Shown: positions 1-10,163, numbered from the stretch's first letter. The stretch: 64,000 nucleotides of DNA from Limnobaculum allomyrinae (GCF_016649425.1 NZ_JADRCR010000001.1:124001-188000), one strand, 5' to 3'. Numbers and translations: made by a program. Notes: generated from the letters alone by a model not told the origin.

Positions 1-72
1 AGTTTAGTTCGCTGGATTGGGTAATGTTTACAACATAATAAAATAAAAAATAACGCAAAGAGACTAATGGCA

Positions 73-3000
73 ATGATTCCACAGCTAAAGCAAGCACCTG
101 GTGTTGAGTCACCGGTTCAGGAGTATCTAGACGCCTTAAAACAGGCAGGTTTCAGTGGTGATATCGCAACTCAATATGCGGATCGCCTTAGCATGTCAAC
201 GGATAACAGCATCTATCAGATGTTGCCACAGGCCATTGTGTTTCCACGATCTACCGCAGATGTTGTGTTGATTGCCCGAATCGGGCAGCAGTCTGATTTT
301 TCAACCGTTAAATTTACTCCAAGGGGAGGCGGTACGGGTACGAATGGGCAGTCACTCAATGATGGTGTTGTGGTTGATATGTCGCGTTACATGAATCGTA
401 TTCTTGAGCTGAATTTAGAACAAGGATGGGTTCGTGTTGAAGCCGGTGTAGTTAAAGATCAACTGAATCAATATCTGAAGCCCCATGGCTATTTTTTCTC
501 GCCAGAACTGTCAACCAGTAACCGGGCAACGCTGGGGGGAATGATCAATACCGATGCGTCCGGTCAGGGCTCTTTGGTGTATGGAAAAACCTCTGACCAT
601 GTTCTGGGGCTAAGAAGCGTTTTGCTTAACGGGGAATTGTTGGATACTCATGCCATGCCAGTAGCGCTGGCTGAGCAGTTAGCCTCACAACAAACGGCCG
701 CGGGACAGGTTTACCATACGGTACTGGAACGATGCCGTCAGCAGCGCCAGCTTATTATCGACAAATTTCCTAAACTGAACCGTTTTCTCACCGGTTATGA
801 CCTCAGACATGTTTTTAGTGATGACCTGGAAACATTTGACCTTTCGCGCATTTTGACTGGCTCTGAAGGCTCGTTGGCATTTATTACCGAAGCCAGACTG
901 AATATCACACCGTTACCGGCACTGCGTCGACTGGTCAATATTAAGTACGATAGCTTTGACTCGGCGTTAAGAAATGCGCCGCTAATGGTTGAGGCCAATG
1001 CGCTATCGGTAGAAACGGTAGACTCTAAGGTTTTTAATCTGGCCCGTGAAGATATTGTCTGGGAGTCAGTGAAAAATCTGATTACCGATGTACCGGGTAA
1101 AGATATGCAGGGGCTAAATATCGTTGAGTTTGCCGGCCAGGATCCTGAACTGATTAGTCGTCAGGCTGAGTTTCTTTGTTCCCGGTTGGATCAGCTGATG
1201 GAAAAGGGCGAAGCTGGCGTAATTGGCTATCAGTTATGCAGTGATTTAGCCGATATTGAACGCATTTATGCGATGCGTAAAAAAGCGGTGGGTCTGTTGG
1301 GTAATGCTAAAGGTTTAGCTAAACCTATTCCGTTTGCTGAAGATACCTGTGTACCCCCACAACATCTGGCCGACTATATTTCAGAGTTTCGTGCGTTACT
1401 GGATAGTCATAATCTGGCTTACGGTATGTTTGGTCACGTGGATGCGGGTGTATTGCATGTCAGACCTGCGTTAGATATGTGTGATCCACAACAAGAGCTG
1501 CTAATGAAACAGCTCTCAGACCAAATTGTTGCCCTGACGGCCAAATACGGTGGTTTGTTATGGGGGGAGCATGGTAAAGGATTTCGGGCGGAATACAGTC
1601 CTGATTTTTTTGGCCCTGAACTGTATGACGAATTGCGTCGAATTAAGGCGGTGTTTGATCCGGACAATCGACTGAATCCGGGTAAGATTTGTGCGCCAAT
1701 CGGGCGAGATGATGCCCTTTATAAAGTGGATGCAGTAAAACGTGGCACTTTTGACCGCCGTATCCCGCTGGCAGTTAGAACCTCCTTTAAAGGTGCAATG
1801 GAATGTAACGGTAACGGCCTGTGTTTCAACTTTGATGCTAACAGCCCAATGTGCCCTTCAATGAAGGTCAGCGCCAATCGAGTACATTCACCAAAAGGCC
1901 GGGCAACACTGGTGCGGGAGTGGCTAAGATTACTGGCAGAAGAGGGTGTTGATCCTCTGGCTCTTGAAAAGCAACTGGGTGAACAACGCTTAAGCTGGCG
2001 CAGTTTGCTGGATAAGACCAAAAATAGTCTGCGCCAACGTCAGGGGGAATATGATTTCTCCCATGAAGTTAAGCAGTCTATGGCGGGTTGTCTGGCCTGT
2101 AAGGCATGCTCCACTCAATGTCCGATAAAGATTGATGTTCCGGCATTTCGCTCCCGTTTCCTTCAGCTGTATCATACGCGCTATTTCCGTCCGGCCCGGG
2201 ACTATATTGTCGCATCAGTAGAAAACTATGCCCCAGTGATGGCAAAAGCGCCGCAAGTGTTTAACTTCTTTATTCGTCAGTCCTGGGTTCAGTCGTTGGG
2301 GGCAAAAAGTATTGGCATGGTGAATTTGCCGTTGCTTTCTTCTCCAACGCTGAAACAGCAACTACAGGGGCATCAGGCCTGCACCATGACGCTGGAGCAA
2401 TTGGAAAGAATCGATGGCCAGAGCAAACAACAATACGTATTAGTGGTTCAGGATCCCTTTACCAGCTATTACGATGCCAAAGTGGTGGCGGATTTTATTC
2501 ACCTGATAGAGAAGCTTGGACTAAAACCTGTGCTGCTGCCGTTTAGTCCCAATGGTAAAGCGCAACACATTAAAGGCTTTTTGCGACAGTTTGCCAAAAC
2601 TGCCCAGCGTACGGCGGATATGCTAAATCGGGTTGCTAAATTAGGCATACCGATGGTGGGCGTCGATCCGGCACTGGTTCTGTGCTATCGCGATGAGTAT
2701 AGCCAGATTTTAGGTGAGAAACGGGGTGATTTTAAAGTACAACTGGTACATGAATGGCTGAGTGATAACCTGGCAAGATTCCCAATGAAAGAGGTAGAAC
2801 AGGCTCCCTGGTATCTGTTTAGCCACTGTACTGAGAGTACGGCTCTACCCGCCAGTGGCAAACAGTGGCAAAACCTGTTTAGTCACTTTGGTGCTAAATT
2901 AAATAACGTTAGCCTTGGCTGTTGTGGGATGGCGGGAACCTATGGTCATGAAGCGGATAATTTGAATAATTCCGCTGGTATTTATGCGTTATCCTGGCAA

Positions 3001-3126
3001 AAAGCGTTAGAAGGTAAAGATGCCAGTCGTTGTCTGGCTACGGGGTATTCATGTCGTAGTCAGGTTAAACGTTTTAGTCACGTAGTCTTAAAACACCCGC
3101 TTCAGGCTTTGCTTGAGCTGGTGTGA
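73..3126 (+). CDS. ydiJ: YdiJ, FAD-linked oxidase / Fe-S protein (D-2-hydroxyglutarate dehydrogenase type)
   Basis: The translation follows E. coli YdiJ almost end to end (about 1017 aa). Order of domains: an N-terminal PCMH-type FAD-binding domain (about residues 45-270, including PRGGGTGTNGQ), an FAD-linked oxidase C-terminal domain (about 280-540), a cysteine cluster from CNGNG (about residue 577), a ferredoxin-like CLACKACSTQCP motif (about 672-685), and a GlpC-like cysteine-rich end with SLGCCGMAGTYGHE. The family is reported to oxidise D-2-hydroxyglutarate, passing electrons through FAD and Fe-S centres; the substrate here is inferred from homology. An ATG at 67 is also in frame. I prefer the ATG at 73 because E. 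coli starts at the equivalent MIPQ and the AAAGAG at about 57-62 is better spaced from it. menI follows after 26 bp, probably in the same transcript. Confidence 0.93.
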   Translation: MIPQLKQAPGVESPVQEYLDALKQAGFSGDIATQYADRLSMSTDNSIYQMLPQAIVFPRSTADVVLIARIGQQSDFSTVKFTPRGGGTGTNGQSLNDGVVVDMSRYMNRILELNLEQGWVRVEAGVVKDQLNQYLKPHGYFFSPELSTSNRATLGGMINTDASGQGSLVYGKTSDHVLGLRSVLLNGELLDTHAMPVALAEQLASQQTAAGQVYHTVLERCRQQRQLIIDKFPKLNRFLTGYDLRHVFSDDLETFDLSRILTGSEGSLAFITEARLNITPLPALRRLVNIKYDSFDSALRNAPLMVEANALSVETVDSKVFNLAREDIVWESVKNLITDVPGKDMQGLNIVEFAGQDPELISRQAEFLCSRLDQLMEKGEAGVIGYQLCSDLADIERIYAMRKKAVGLLGNAKGLAKPIPFAEDTCVPPQHLADYISEFRALLDSHNLAYGMFGHVDAGVLHVRPALDMCDPQQELLMKQLSDQIVALTAKYGGLLWGEHGKGFRAEYSPDFFGPELYDELRRIKAVFDPDNRLNPGKICAPIGRDDALYKVDAVKRGTFDRRIPLAVRTSFKGAMECNGNGLCFNFDANSPMCPSMKVSANRVHSPKGRATLVREWLRLLAEEGVDPLALEKQLGEQRLSWRSLLDKTKNSLRQRQGEYDFSHEVKQSMAGCLACKACSTQCPIKIDVPAFRSRFLQLYHTRYFRPARDYIVASVENYAPVMAKAPQVFNFFIRQSWVQSLGAKSIGMVNLPLLSSPTLKQQLQGHQACTMTLEQLERIDGQSKQQYVLVVQDPFTSYYDAKVVADFIHLIEKLGLKPVLLPFSPNGKAQHIKGFLRQFAKTAQRTADMLNRVAKLGIPMVGVDPALVLCYRDEYSQILGEKRGDFKVQLVHEWLSDNLARFPMKEVEQAPWYLFSHCTESTALPASGKQWQNLFSHFGAKLNNVSLGCCGMAGTYGHEADNLNNSAGIYALSWQKALEGKDASRCLATGYSCRSQVKRFSHVVLKHPLQALLELV

Positions 3127-3152
3127 TGAACAATTAACAAGGTAAGTAATCT

Positions 3153-3575
3153 ATGTGGAAACGTCATAAGACACTGGCAGAACTGAACCAGATGTCGAAA
3201 GGAACCATGATCGAGCATGTGGGTATTGTTTACACGTCACAAACAGAAGACAGCCTGGAAGCGACGATGCCGGTTGATCATCGTACCGTTCAGCCTTTTG
3301 GTCTGTTGCATGGTGGTGCCTCGGTGGTGCTGGCAGAAACTATTGGTTCCGTCGCTGGTTATCTGTGCACAGAGGGAGAAGCGCAGGTAGTCGGCATTGA
3401 TATTAATGCGAACCACATTCGGGCAGCTAAACAGGGAACGGTTCGGGGGGTATGTACAGCTATTCATTTAGGCCGCAGCCATCAGGTATGGGAGATTAAA
3501 ATTTATGATGAAGCCAACAGGCTTTGTTGTATCTCCCGACTAACTACGGCAGTTCTGGATAAGAAATTACGTTAG
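3153..3575 (+). CDS. menI: MenI, 1,4-dihydroxy-2-naphthoyl-CoA hydrolase
   Basis: A 140-aa hot-dog-fold thioesterase matching E. coli YdiI/MenI. The family motif [15 protein letters not shown] is present with His53 and the catalytic Glu62. The enzyme releases 1,4-dihydroxy-2-naphthoate from its CoA ester in menaquinone synthesis, in the cytoplasm. The ribosome binding site AAGGTAAG sits just upstream of the ATG. It lies 26 bp after ydiJ and 56 bp before zntB on the same strand with no terminator between, so the three may be co-transcribed. Menaquinone supply fits the anaerobic theme of nearby genes (nifJ, ldhA, fnr). Confidence 0.93.
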   Translation: MWKRHKTLAELNQMSKGTMIEHVGIVYTSQTEDSLEATMPVDHRTVQPFGLLHGGASVVLAETIGSVAGYLCTEGEAQVVGIDINANHIRAAKQGTVRGVCTAIHLGRSHQVWEIKIYDEANRLCCISRLTTAVLDKKLR

Positions 3576-3631
3576 TAAACCGCGCTCTTCATAACAAGAG
3601 AGTCGCTGGTTATTTTAAATAGGTGGTTGAT

Positions 3632-4615
3632 GTGAATAGGGTAAGCGGTAATCAATTAGAGGTTCCGCAGGAGATCCACGCTTATCAGTTAAACGGTAAG
3701 GGCGGTATATTGCCGGTTACGGATAAAACGGAAGCAACTGCGGCAGAGCCTTGTTGGATACATATAGATTATGAACAGCCAGAAAGCCTTAACTGGTTAA
3801 ATGAAACGCCACTATTGCCAGAGAGTTTTAAAGAGGCTCTGTCCGGAGAAAGCTGTCGTCCACGCGTTGCCCGTCAGGGGGACGGAACATTAATTATTCT
3901 TCGCAGCATTAATCTGAACAGTGAATCGGTTCCCGATCCGTTGGTGACGCTAAGAGTATTTATTACCGATAGTTTAATTATTTCCAGTCGCCATCGTCCT
4001 ATTCATGCGGTTGATGAAGTGGTGGAAGAGTTAAAAAAAGGAACCGGCCCCGCTCATAGTGGAAGCTGGCTGGTGGAAATTTTGGATTTTCTGACCGATC
4101 AGGTCAGCGATTTTATTGATGATATCCATGGTCGCGTTATAGAACTTGAAGACGGATTACTGGATAAAGAAGTGCCGGAACGGGGTGTTATTGCACTTAT
4201 TCGTAAGCAGTTGATTGTATTGCGTCGTCACTTGATGCCTCAGCGGGATGTTTTTTCCCGGCTGGCCAGTGAACGGTTACCGTGGATGAGTAATGAAGAT
4301 CGCCATCGGATGCAGGATATTGCCGATAGATTAGGGCGAGGTCTGGACGATCTGGATGCAACAATTGCACGTACTGCGGTGGTAGTTGATGAAATCAACT
4401 CTCAGTTGGCTGATGCGATGAACCGTCGTACCTATACCATGTCGCTAATGGCGATGCTGTTTTTACCAGCGACCTTTCTTACCGGGCTGTTTGGCGTAAA
4501 TCTGGGGGGAATTCCCGGTGGCGGCAAAGAGCATGCCTTTGCCATCTTCTGTACCTGTCTGGCAGTTGTTGGCGGAGGGATACTGTGGTGGCTTAAGAAG
4601 AGTAAGTGGTTGTAG
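3632..4615 (+). CDS. zntB: ZntB, CorA-family zinc transporter
   Basis: A CorA/ZntB-family inner-membrane metal transporter. A long cytoplasmic alpha/beta and helical N-terminal domain is followed by two C-terminal membrane helices: MSLMAMLFLPATFLTGLF with the pore-mouth GVNLGG signature, then the last helix ending in LKKSKWL, as in E. coli ZntB. An in-frame GTG at 3623 exists. I chose the GTG at 3632 because TAGGTGG at 3620-3626 is then spaced 5 nt from the start, and the product becomes 327 aa, the same as E. coli. ZntB mediates Zn2+ transport driven by the proton gradient. A strong hairpin follows the stop. Confidence 0.93.
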   Translation: MNRVSGNQLEVPQEIHAYQLNGKGGILPVTDKTEATAAEPCWIHIDYEQPESLNWLNETPLLPESFKEALSGESCRPRVARQGDGTLIILRSINLNSESVPDPLVTLRVFITDSLIISSRHRPIHAVDEVVEELKKGTGPAHSGSWLVEILDFLTDQVSDFIDDIHGRVIELEDGLLDKEVPERGVIALIRKQLIVLRRHLMPQRDVFSRLASERLPWMSNEDRHRMQDIADRLGRGLDDLDATIARTAVVVDEINSQLADAMNRRTYTMSLMAMLFLPATFLTGLFGVNLGGIPGGGKEHAFAIFCTCLAVVGGGILWWLKKSKWL

Positions 4616-4623
4616 ATATTTTA

Positions 4624-4658
4624 TGAATCAGCCCTGGACGGATGTTGGGGCTGATTCA
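4624..4658. terminator. Bidirectional hairpin between zntB and ttcA
   Basis: An 11-bp perfect stem, TGAATCAGCCC (4624-4634) with GGGCTGATTCA (4648-4658), and a 13-nt loop. It lies between the convergent stops of zntB and ttcA. The downstream U-tract is weak on both strands, so efficiency is uncertain. Confidence 0.7.
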
Positions 4659-4698
4659 TTATTAATTGAGGTTATTTTCTGATTTGAAGATAAAACCA

Positions 4699-5622
4699 TT
4701 ACTTAACTTCAACAACATCAATCCCCAAATCTTCATTTTCATCCGGCACAAAACCAGCGGGCTGTAGCGGGAATTCCTCCCGATCAAATGCCAAATCACC
4801 GCCATTAATAACTTCCATACCTCGCTGAATAGCCGTAAAGTCAAACAGTTCACGGTCACACAGGTGAGAAGGGACAACGTTCTGCATAGCACTGAACATC
4901 GTTTCAATTCTGCCCGGATAACGGCGATCCCAGTCTCTCAACATATCTTTAATTACCTGACGCTGTAGGTTAGGTTGCGAACCACAAAGATTGCAGGGAA
5001 TGATCGGGAAAGCTTTCGCCTCAGCATAGCGTTCAATATCTTTTTCACGGCAGTAAGCCAATGGGCGGATAACAATATGTTTACCGTCATCACTGATAAG
5101 CTTTGGTGGCATCCCTTTTAGTTTGCCGCCATAGAACATATTTAAAAACAGAGTTTGCAGAATATCGTCGCGATGATGGCCCAGCGCGATTTTAGTTACA
5201 CCCAGTTCGGTCGCCGTACGGTAAAGAATACCGCGACGCAGACGAGAGCAAAGGGAGCAGGTAGTTTTACCTTCGGGGATTTTCTCTTTTACAATACCGT
5301 AGGTATTTTCTTCGACAATTTTGTACTCAATACCCAGCGTTTTTAAATACTCTGGCAATACGTGCTCAGGGAAACCAGGCTGTTTCTGGTCCAGATTAAC
5401 GGCAATCAGCTCGAAATTGACCGGTGCGCTGCGCTGCAAATTTTGCAGAATATCCAGCATGGTATAACTGTCTTTTCCGCCGGAGAGACAAACCATGACC
5501 CGATCGCCATCTTCAATCATCGAAAAATCTGCGATGGCTTCGCCCACATTGCGGCGCAAACGTTTATGCAGTTTATTTAGGTTATATTGCTCTTTCTGAT
5601 TCAGCGCTGCTGTTATGCTCAT
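4699..5622 (-). CDS. ttcA: TtcA, tRNA 2-thiocytidine(32) synthetase
   Basis: A 307-aa PP-loop ATPase matching E. coli TtcA (311 aa). The PP-loop SGGKDS is at residues 47-52. The cluster-ligand cysteines are conserved at C122 and C125 (CSLC) and at C213 within CNLC (C210/C213). The enzyme activates C32 of certain tRNAs with ATP and inserts sulfur using an oxygen-sensitive [4Fe-4S] cluster. The start is the conserved MSI before the [14 protein letters not shown] region. It is transcribed alone, convergent with zntB. Confidence 0.95.
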   Translation of the reverse strand: MSITAALNQKEQYNLNKLHKRLRRNVGEAIADFSMIEDGDRVMVCLSGGKDSYTMLDILQNLQRSAPVNFELIAVNLDQKQPGFPEHVLPEYLKTLGIEYKIVEENTYGIVKEKIPEGKTTCSLCSRLRRGILYRTATELGVTKIALGHHRDDILQTLFLNMFYGGKLKGMPPKLISDDGKHIVIRPLAYCREKDIERYAEAKAFPIIPCNLCGSQPNLQRQVIKDMLRDWDRRYPGRIETMFSAMQNVVPSHLCDRELFDFTAIQRGMEVINGGDLAFDREEFPLQPAGFVPDENEDLGIDVVEVK

Positions 5623-6111
5623 AGCGGTAACTCTGTCTGCCTGATTGTTGCCTGTTAGCAGAGATAATCTGCCGGGAAATCGTGGAGGTGTATGGTACGG
5701 ATTATTGCGGGTGTTGTCAGTAGAAGAATACGCTTTGATAGCGGCTAAAACCGATGATAATGGTAAAAACCAACATAAAGTAACTCTAAATAGTTAGTCT
5801 TAATTCGAGTTATTACCAAAAACTCGATTCAAATAAGTTAATTTATAAAACGATTATGAAATTATCTTATGCAGAACTGTCAATTATACCAGTGATGTAA
5901 TTGAGAAATATATATTAGAATCGAACAGGTATACCAACATAAGAATTACGCGGATTAATTAATATCGTGGTTGTTCTGAATAATATTGAGGTAGTTAGGC
6001 TGCTATTAAGCACTTAATTCATTTCTAATTAGAATGTTATAGAAACCTGAAGGTTAATAATATTCTGAAATTATCACTGCCATGATTACTTACTTGATGT
6101 TTTTGGGTCCA
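5623..6111. other. Intergenic region upstream of ttcA, no gene seen
   Basis: About 490 bp, AT-rich in its right half, between the divergent ttcA and the InsA-like gene. It should hold the promoters of both. Apart from an 18-codon ORF at 5692 with too short a spacer after GGAGG, I found no credible gene, RNA signature or long inverted repeat. Confidence 0.5.
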
Positions 6112-6125
6112 AAAGGAGATGGAAA

Positions 6126-6401
6126 ATGGTCACTATTGAAGTCGCATGCCGCCATTGTAATGAGACAAAACCAGTCAGAAAACATGGTAAAGGGCGAGGT
6201 GGTTATCCGCGTTACTATTGTAATAGCTGTAGGAGAACATTCCAGTTGTCTTATTTGTACCGAGCGCATCAGCCAGGAATGAAAGAAAAGATTATTGAAA
6301 TGGCCTCTCAGGGGGCAGGTATACGACAGACCAGCAGAACGTTAAAAGTTGGTTTAAACACAGTAATGCGTTATTTGAAGACGGCTGAAGGAATAAGTTA
6401 A
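6126..6401 (+). CDS. Solitary IS1 InsA-like zinc-ribbon/HTH protein
   Basis: A 91-aa protein, exactly the length of IS1 InsA, with InsA features: a C4 zinc ribbon (C8, C11, C32, C35) followed by a helix-turn-helix segment (QPGMKEKIIEMASQGAGI then VGLNTVMRYLK). In IS1, InsA binds the element ends and represses transposition. The active transposase needs the InsB frame reached by a -1 frameshift. Here there is no InsB reading frame downstream, no A-rich slippery site near the stop and no recognisable IS1 ends. A strong ribosome binding site (AAAGGAG, 6112-6118) lies 7 nt before the ATG and a good terminator follows. This looks like a retained stand-alone DNA-binding protein, not a decayed insertion. 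A second one ends the type I secretion operon at 59321-59605. Confidence 0.8.
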   Translation: MVTIEVACRHCNETKPVRKHGKGRGGYPRYYCNSCRRTFQLSYLYRAHQPGMKEKIIEMASQGAGIRQTSRTLKVGLNTVMRYLKTAEGIS

Positions 6402-6516
6402 TTCTTATCACTATTATTATTGAGTGATAGATTTAAAATATTAAGTCAGTACTATTTTTATTAAAAATAAGACGGCATTCTTAAATAAACGTTTATTTCT
6501 TTAATTAAGAATAAAT

Positions 6517-6547
6517 AAAGCACCCGCTTAGGGTGCTTTATTTTTTT
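6517..6547. terminator. Intrinsic terminator (bidirectional)
   Basis: Stem AAAGCACCC (6517-6525) / GGGTGCTTT (6531-6539) with a 5-nt loop, followed by ATTTTTTT on the plus strand. The minus strand also shows a T-rich tail. It serves the InsA-like gene and probably nifJ, which converge here. Confidence 0.88.
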
Positions 6548-6571
6548 ATATTATCGGTTATTTCCGTTTAT

Positions 6572-9500
6572 TTATGATGGTTCAGACTCAATTTTCTCTA
6601 CCGTTTTTCCAGCCAGCAGACTCAGTAAGTTATAACGATTCTGAACATCTTTTTCAGCCTGAGCGTGCAGAGCGGAGGCAACATTGGGTTCCATCGTATT
6701 CAAACGGCGGAAACGCTGCTCTTTTAACAAAGCCGAAGCTAAACCATCAGACGGTGGGCGGGAATCAAGGGTTAAACCCGGTTTGTCCTCTTCAACACGA
6801 CGAGGATCGAAACGATACAGTGGCCAGAAGCCAGCAGTGGTTAATTGCTTCATCTGGTCGTGACTAAATGCCAAATCGTAACCATGTTCCTCACACGGGC
6901 TGTAAGCAATAATCAATGACGGACCCGGATAAGCTTCCGCTTCCTGAATCGCTTTGACCGTTTGGTTTAACTGCGCGCCGAGAGAGATTTGGGCTACGTA
7001 CACATGACCATACATCATGATACTTACCCCAAGATCTTTACGTCCTTTACGCTTACCTCGTTCAGCAAATTTAGTGACGGCACCGATAGGTGTTGCTTTA
7101 GACTGTTGGCCACCCGTATTGGAATAGCATTGGGTATCCAGCACCAGAATATTGACGTTTTCCGTCAGGCTCATTACGTGGTCGAGACCACCAAATCCAA
7201 TATCGTACGCCCAACCATCGCCACCAATCAGCCAGATAGATTTATCTACCAGATAATCGGCACATTCGGCTAATTCTTTAGCTTCCGCTGAATCAATCGC
7301 TGCCAGCAGTGTCCGTAGCTGTACGATCTGTTCACGGCGCTGCTCTACGCTGGTATCAGAAGCTTGCAGTTCAGCAATTAACTCAGCGGGTAACTGAGAT
7401 GCCAGCTGATTTATCAGACGTAAGGTGCGTTCACGATGCTGGTCGACCGTCAGGCGGAAACCAAGGCCAAACTCTGCGTTATCTTCAAACAGCGAGTTAG
7501 CCCATGCCGGCCCGCGACCATCTGCGTTAGTGGTATAGGGAGTACTTGGCAAGTTACCACCATAAATGGATGAACAACCTGTCGCATTGGCAATCAGTAG
7601 CCGATCGCCATACAGTTGAGTTAGCAACTTAATATAGGGCGTTTCACCACATCCGGAACAGGCTCCGGAATATTCGAATAGTGGGGTAATTAATTGAGAG
7701 GTTCGAATATCAATTCGCTCAATTTTGCTCTTATCAATTTCCGGTAGTTGCAGGAAATAATCGTAATGACGTTTTTCAACCTCAAGATTATCCAGGCGAG
7801 ATTTCATATTAATCGCTTTAATTTCTGGATTCTGGCGATCTTTAGCCGGGCATACCTCTACGCACAGGTTACAACCGGTACAATCTTCCGGTGCAACTTG
7901 CAGAACATATTTCTGTCCGCGCATGTCTTTTGACTTAACGTCTAATGATTGCAGATCGTCTGGTGCATCTGCAAACGTGTCTGGCGAAATCACTTTAGCC
8001 CGAATAGCAGAGTGAGGGCAGGCGGCAACACAGTGGTTACACTGGGTACATAGCGGTGCCTCCCAAATCGGGATCTCTTCTGCAATATTACGTTTTTCCC
8101 AACGAGTAGTACCAGAAGGCCAGGTACCGTCCGGTGGGAAGGCAGATACCGGTAACGCATCACCCAGACCAGCTAACATCGCGGCGGTTACCGTTTTGAC
8201 AAAGTCCGGGGCGCTGTCGGAAACCACCGGAGGGCGCATTGGGCTGAGTGAATTAACCGGCTGTAGGGGAATTTCTTCCAGTGCACTGATAGTGGCGTCT
8301 AACGCCTGCCAGTTATTCTCGACAATATCCTGACCTTTGGCGCTATAGCTTTTAGCAATAGCGTCCCGTAGCTGTTGTAGTGCAACATCACCAGGAATAA
8401 TTTGGGTCAGATGGAAAAAGGCCATCTGCATAACAGTATTGATTCGATTGGCCAGGTGGCATTCTCTGGCAATTTTCGCCGCATTGATAATAAACAGACG
8501 CGCTTTACGCTGATGCAATAAAGCCTGAACGTCCTGTGGTAAGCGTTGCCAGATCTCATCCTTGCTATAGGGGGTATTCAGCAAGAAAGTGCCATTGGGT
8601 TTCAGTTTTTCGACCATTTGGTATTTATCAATAAACTGATTTTGATGACAACCAATAAAATCCGCCTGAGAAATAAGATAGGCAGAATGTATTGGGTAGT
8701 CACTTACCCTCAAATGAGAAACGGTTAAACCACCGGCTTTTTTGGAGTCATAAACAAAGTAACCCTGAGCGTGAAGTGGCGTACCGTTACCGATAATCTT
8801 AATGTTGTTTTTGGTAGCAGAAACGGTGCCATCGCTACCAAGTCCAAAGAACAGTGCTTCCAGAGAAGCTTTTTGTGGAATGCTGTCATCACCCAACGGC
8901 AATGACAGGCCAGTGATGTCATCAAAAATACCAACGGTAAAGCGCGGACGCGGTTTTTCCAGCGTTAATTCTTTGAAGATAGCCAGTACACATTCTGGTG
9001 CAAACTCTTTAGAAGACAGACCATAACGACCACCAATAACCTGTGGCAGTGTATCCCGCTCACCTCGGGAGAATGCTTCTGCCAGCGCCGCCATAATATC
9101 AAGATAGAGTGGCTCAGCCAGCGCACCAGGCTCTTTGGTTCTATCGAGAACGGCAATTCGTTTTACGCTTTGAGGTAATTGTTCAAGTAGGTGTTGAGCA
9201 GAGAAAGGACGATACAGTCGAACTTTTAACATGCCGACTTTTTCACCGCGGGTTAGTAAGGTATCGATTGTTTCTTCGGTTGTACCACAGGCAGAGCCCA
9301 TCAGAATAATTACGCGATCCGCTTGTGGGTGACCGTAATATTCAAACGGCTGATAATAACGACCGGTTTGTTGCTCAAAAGCTTGCATTGCATCGGCAAC
9401 ATGCTGGTAAGTTTGGTCATACCAGGGATTAGCGGCTTCCCGGCACTGGAAGTAAGTATCCGGGTTGGCTGATGTCCCTCTGATCACCGGGTGGTCAGGT

Positions 9501-10114
9501 GTTAATGCACGTTTACGATGGGCACTAATCATCTCCATCGGTAATAGCTGGCGAATGCAGTCATCGCTGATGGGAACAATCTTATTAATTTCGTGGGAGG
9601 TACGGAATCCGTCAAAGAAATGAATAAACGGAATTCGGCTGTTTAACGTCGCCATTTGTGAGATCAGGGCAAAGTCCTGAGCTTCCTGTACCGAGCTGGC
9701 GCACAACATTGCACAGCCGGTTTGGCGAACTGCCATAACATCAGAATGATCGCCAAAAATAGACAAGGCATGGGTAGCGACGGTTCTGGCGGCAACATGC
9801 AATACAAATGGGGTTAACTCACCCGCCAGTTTATACAGGGTCGGGATCATCAGTAATAATCCCTGCGATGAGGTAAATGAAGTGGCCAATGCCCCCGTTT
9901 GTAATGAACCATGAACGGTAGCTATTGCACCGGCTTCGGATTGCATTTCCATAACGCGGGGAACGTCGCCCCAAACGTTTTTAGTACCATATTCCGACCA
10001 GTCATTAGCCTGTTCAGCCATGGTTGAGCTGGGAGTGATGGGATAAATGGCGATAACTTCGTTGGAACGATACGCCACGGAGGCAACTGCACTGTTACCA
10101 TCGGTAGTAATCAT
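6572..10114 (-). CDS. nifJ: NifJ/YdbK, pyruvate:ferredoxin (flavodoxin) oxidoreductase
   Basis: A single-chain pyruvate:flavodoxin oxidoreductase of 1180 aa, very close to E. coli YdbK. Order: N-terminal pyrimidine-binding domain (IAIYPITPSSTMAEQ), transketolase-C-like and gamma-type (EKR) domains, a two-cluster ferredoxin domain (CTQCNHCVAACP and CTGCNLCVEVCP), and the TPP-binding domain with CSGCGETPY and GDGWAYDIG. It converts pyruvate plus CoA to acetyl-CoA and CO2, reducing flavodoxin or ferredoxin. It is monocistronic. Its leader holds a small hairpin at 10145-10163, and a Fur-like site lies about 180 bp upstream. Confidence 0.96.
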   Translation of the reverse strand: MITTDGNSAVASVAYRSNEVIAIYPITPSSTMAEQANDWSEYGTKNVWGDVPRVMEMQSEAGAIATVHGSLQTGALATSFTSSQGLLLMIPTLYKLAGELTPFVLHVAARTVATHALSIFGDHSDVMAVRQTGCAMLCASSVQEAQDFALISQMATLNSRIPFIHFFDGFRTSHEINKIVPISDDCIRQLLPMEMISAHRKRALTPDHPVIRGTSANPDTYFQCREAANPWYDQTYQHVADAMQAFEQQTGRYYQPFEYYGHPQADRVIILMGSACGTTEETIDTLLTRGEKVGMLKVRLYRPFSAQHLLEQLPQSVKRIAVLDRTKEPGALAEPLYLDIMAALAEAFSRGERDTLPQVIGGRYGLSSKEFAPECVLAIFKELTLEKPRPRFTVGIFDDITGLSLPLGDDSIPQKASLEALFFGLGSDGTVSATKNNIKIIGNGTPLHAQGYFVYDSKKAGGLTVSHLRVSDYPIHSAYLISQADFIGCHQNQFIDKYQMVEKLKPNGTFLLNTPYSKDEIWQRLPQDVQALLHQRKARLFIINAAKIARECHLANRINTVMQMAFFHLTQIIPGDVALQQLRDAIAKSYSAKGQDIVENNWQALDATISALEEIPLQPVNSLSPMRPPVVSDSAPDFVKTVTAAMLAGLGDALPVSAFPPDGTWPSGTTRWEKRNIAEEIPIWEAPLCTQCNHCVAACPHSAIRAKVISPDTFADAPDDLQSLDVKSKDMRGQKYVLQVAPEDCTGCNLCVEVCPAKDRQNPEIKAINMKSRLDNLEVEKRHYDYFLQLPEIDKSKIERIDIRTSQLITPLFEYSGACSGCGETPYIKLLTQLYGDRLLIANATGCSSIYGGNLPSTPYTTNADGRGPAWANSLFEDNAEFGLGFRLTVDQHRERTLRLINQLASQLPAELIAELQASDTSVEQRREQIVQLRTLLAAIDSAEAKELAECADYLVDKSIWLIGGDGWAYDIGFGGLDHVMSLTENVNILVLDTQCYSNTGGQQSKATPIGAVTKFAERGKRKGRKDLGVSIMMYGHVYVAQISLGAQLNQTVKAIQEAEAYPGPSLIIAYSPCEEHGYDLAFSHDQMKQLTTAGFWPLYRFDPRRVEEDKPGLTLDSRPPSDGLASALLKEQRFRRLNTMEPNVASALHAQAEKDVQNRYNLLSLLAGKTVEKIESEPS

Positions 10115-10144
10115 AGATTCAATACCTTTATTGACATTAGCTCT

Positions 10145-10163
10145 CTCAGGTCAGAGACCTGAG
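10145..10163 (-). promoter_or_regulatory. Hairpin in the nifJ leader
   Basis: CTCAGGTC / GACCTGAG, an 8-bp perfect stem with a 3-nt loop, about 31 nt upstream of the nifJ start codon. No U-tract follows on the minus strand, so it is more likely an mRNA-stabilising or regulatory structure, or an operator, than a terminator. Function unknown. Confidence 0.4.

Noticed and set aside
5692-5748. 18-codon frame after GGAGG upstream of ttcA
   Set aside because: Spacing of 3 nt between GGAGG and ATG is too short, and nothing else supports it.
6126-6570. A complete IS1 insertion
   Set aside because: Only an InsA-like frame is present; no InsB, no frameshift signal, no terminal inverted repeats or target duplication found by eye.
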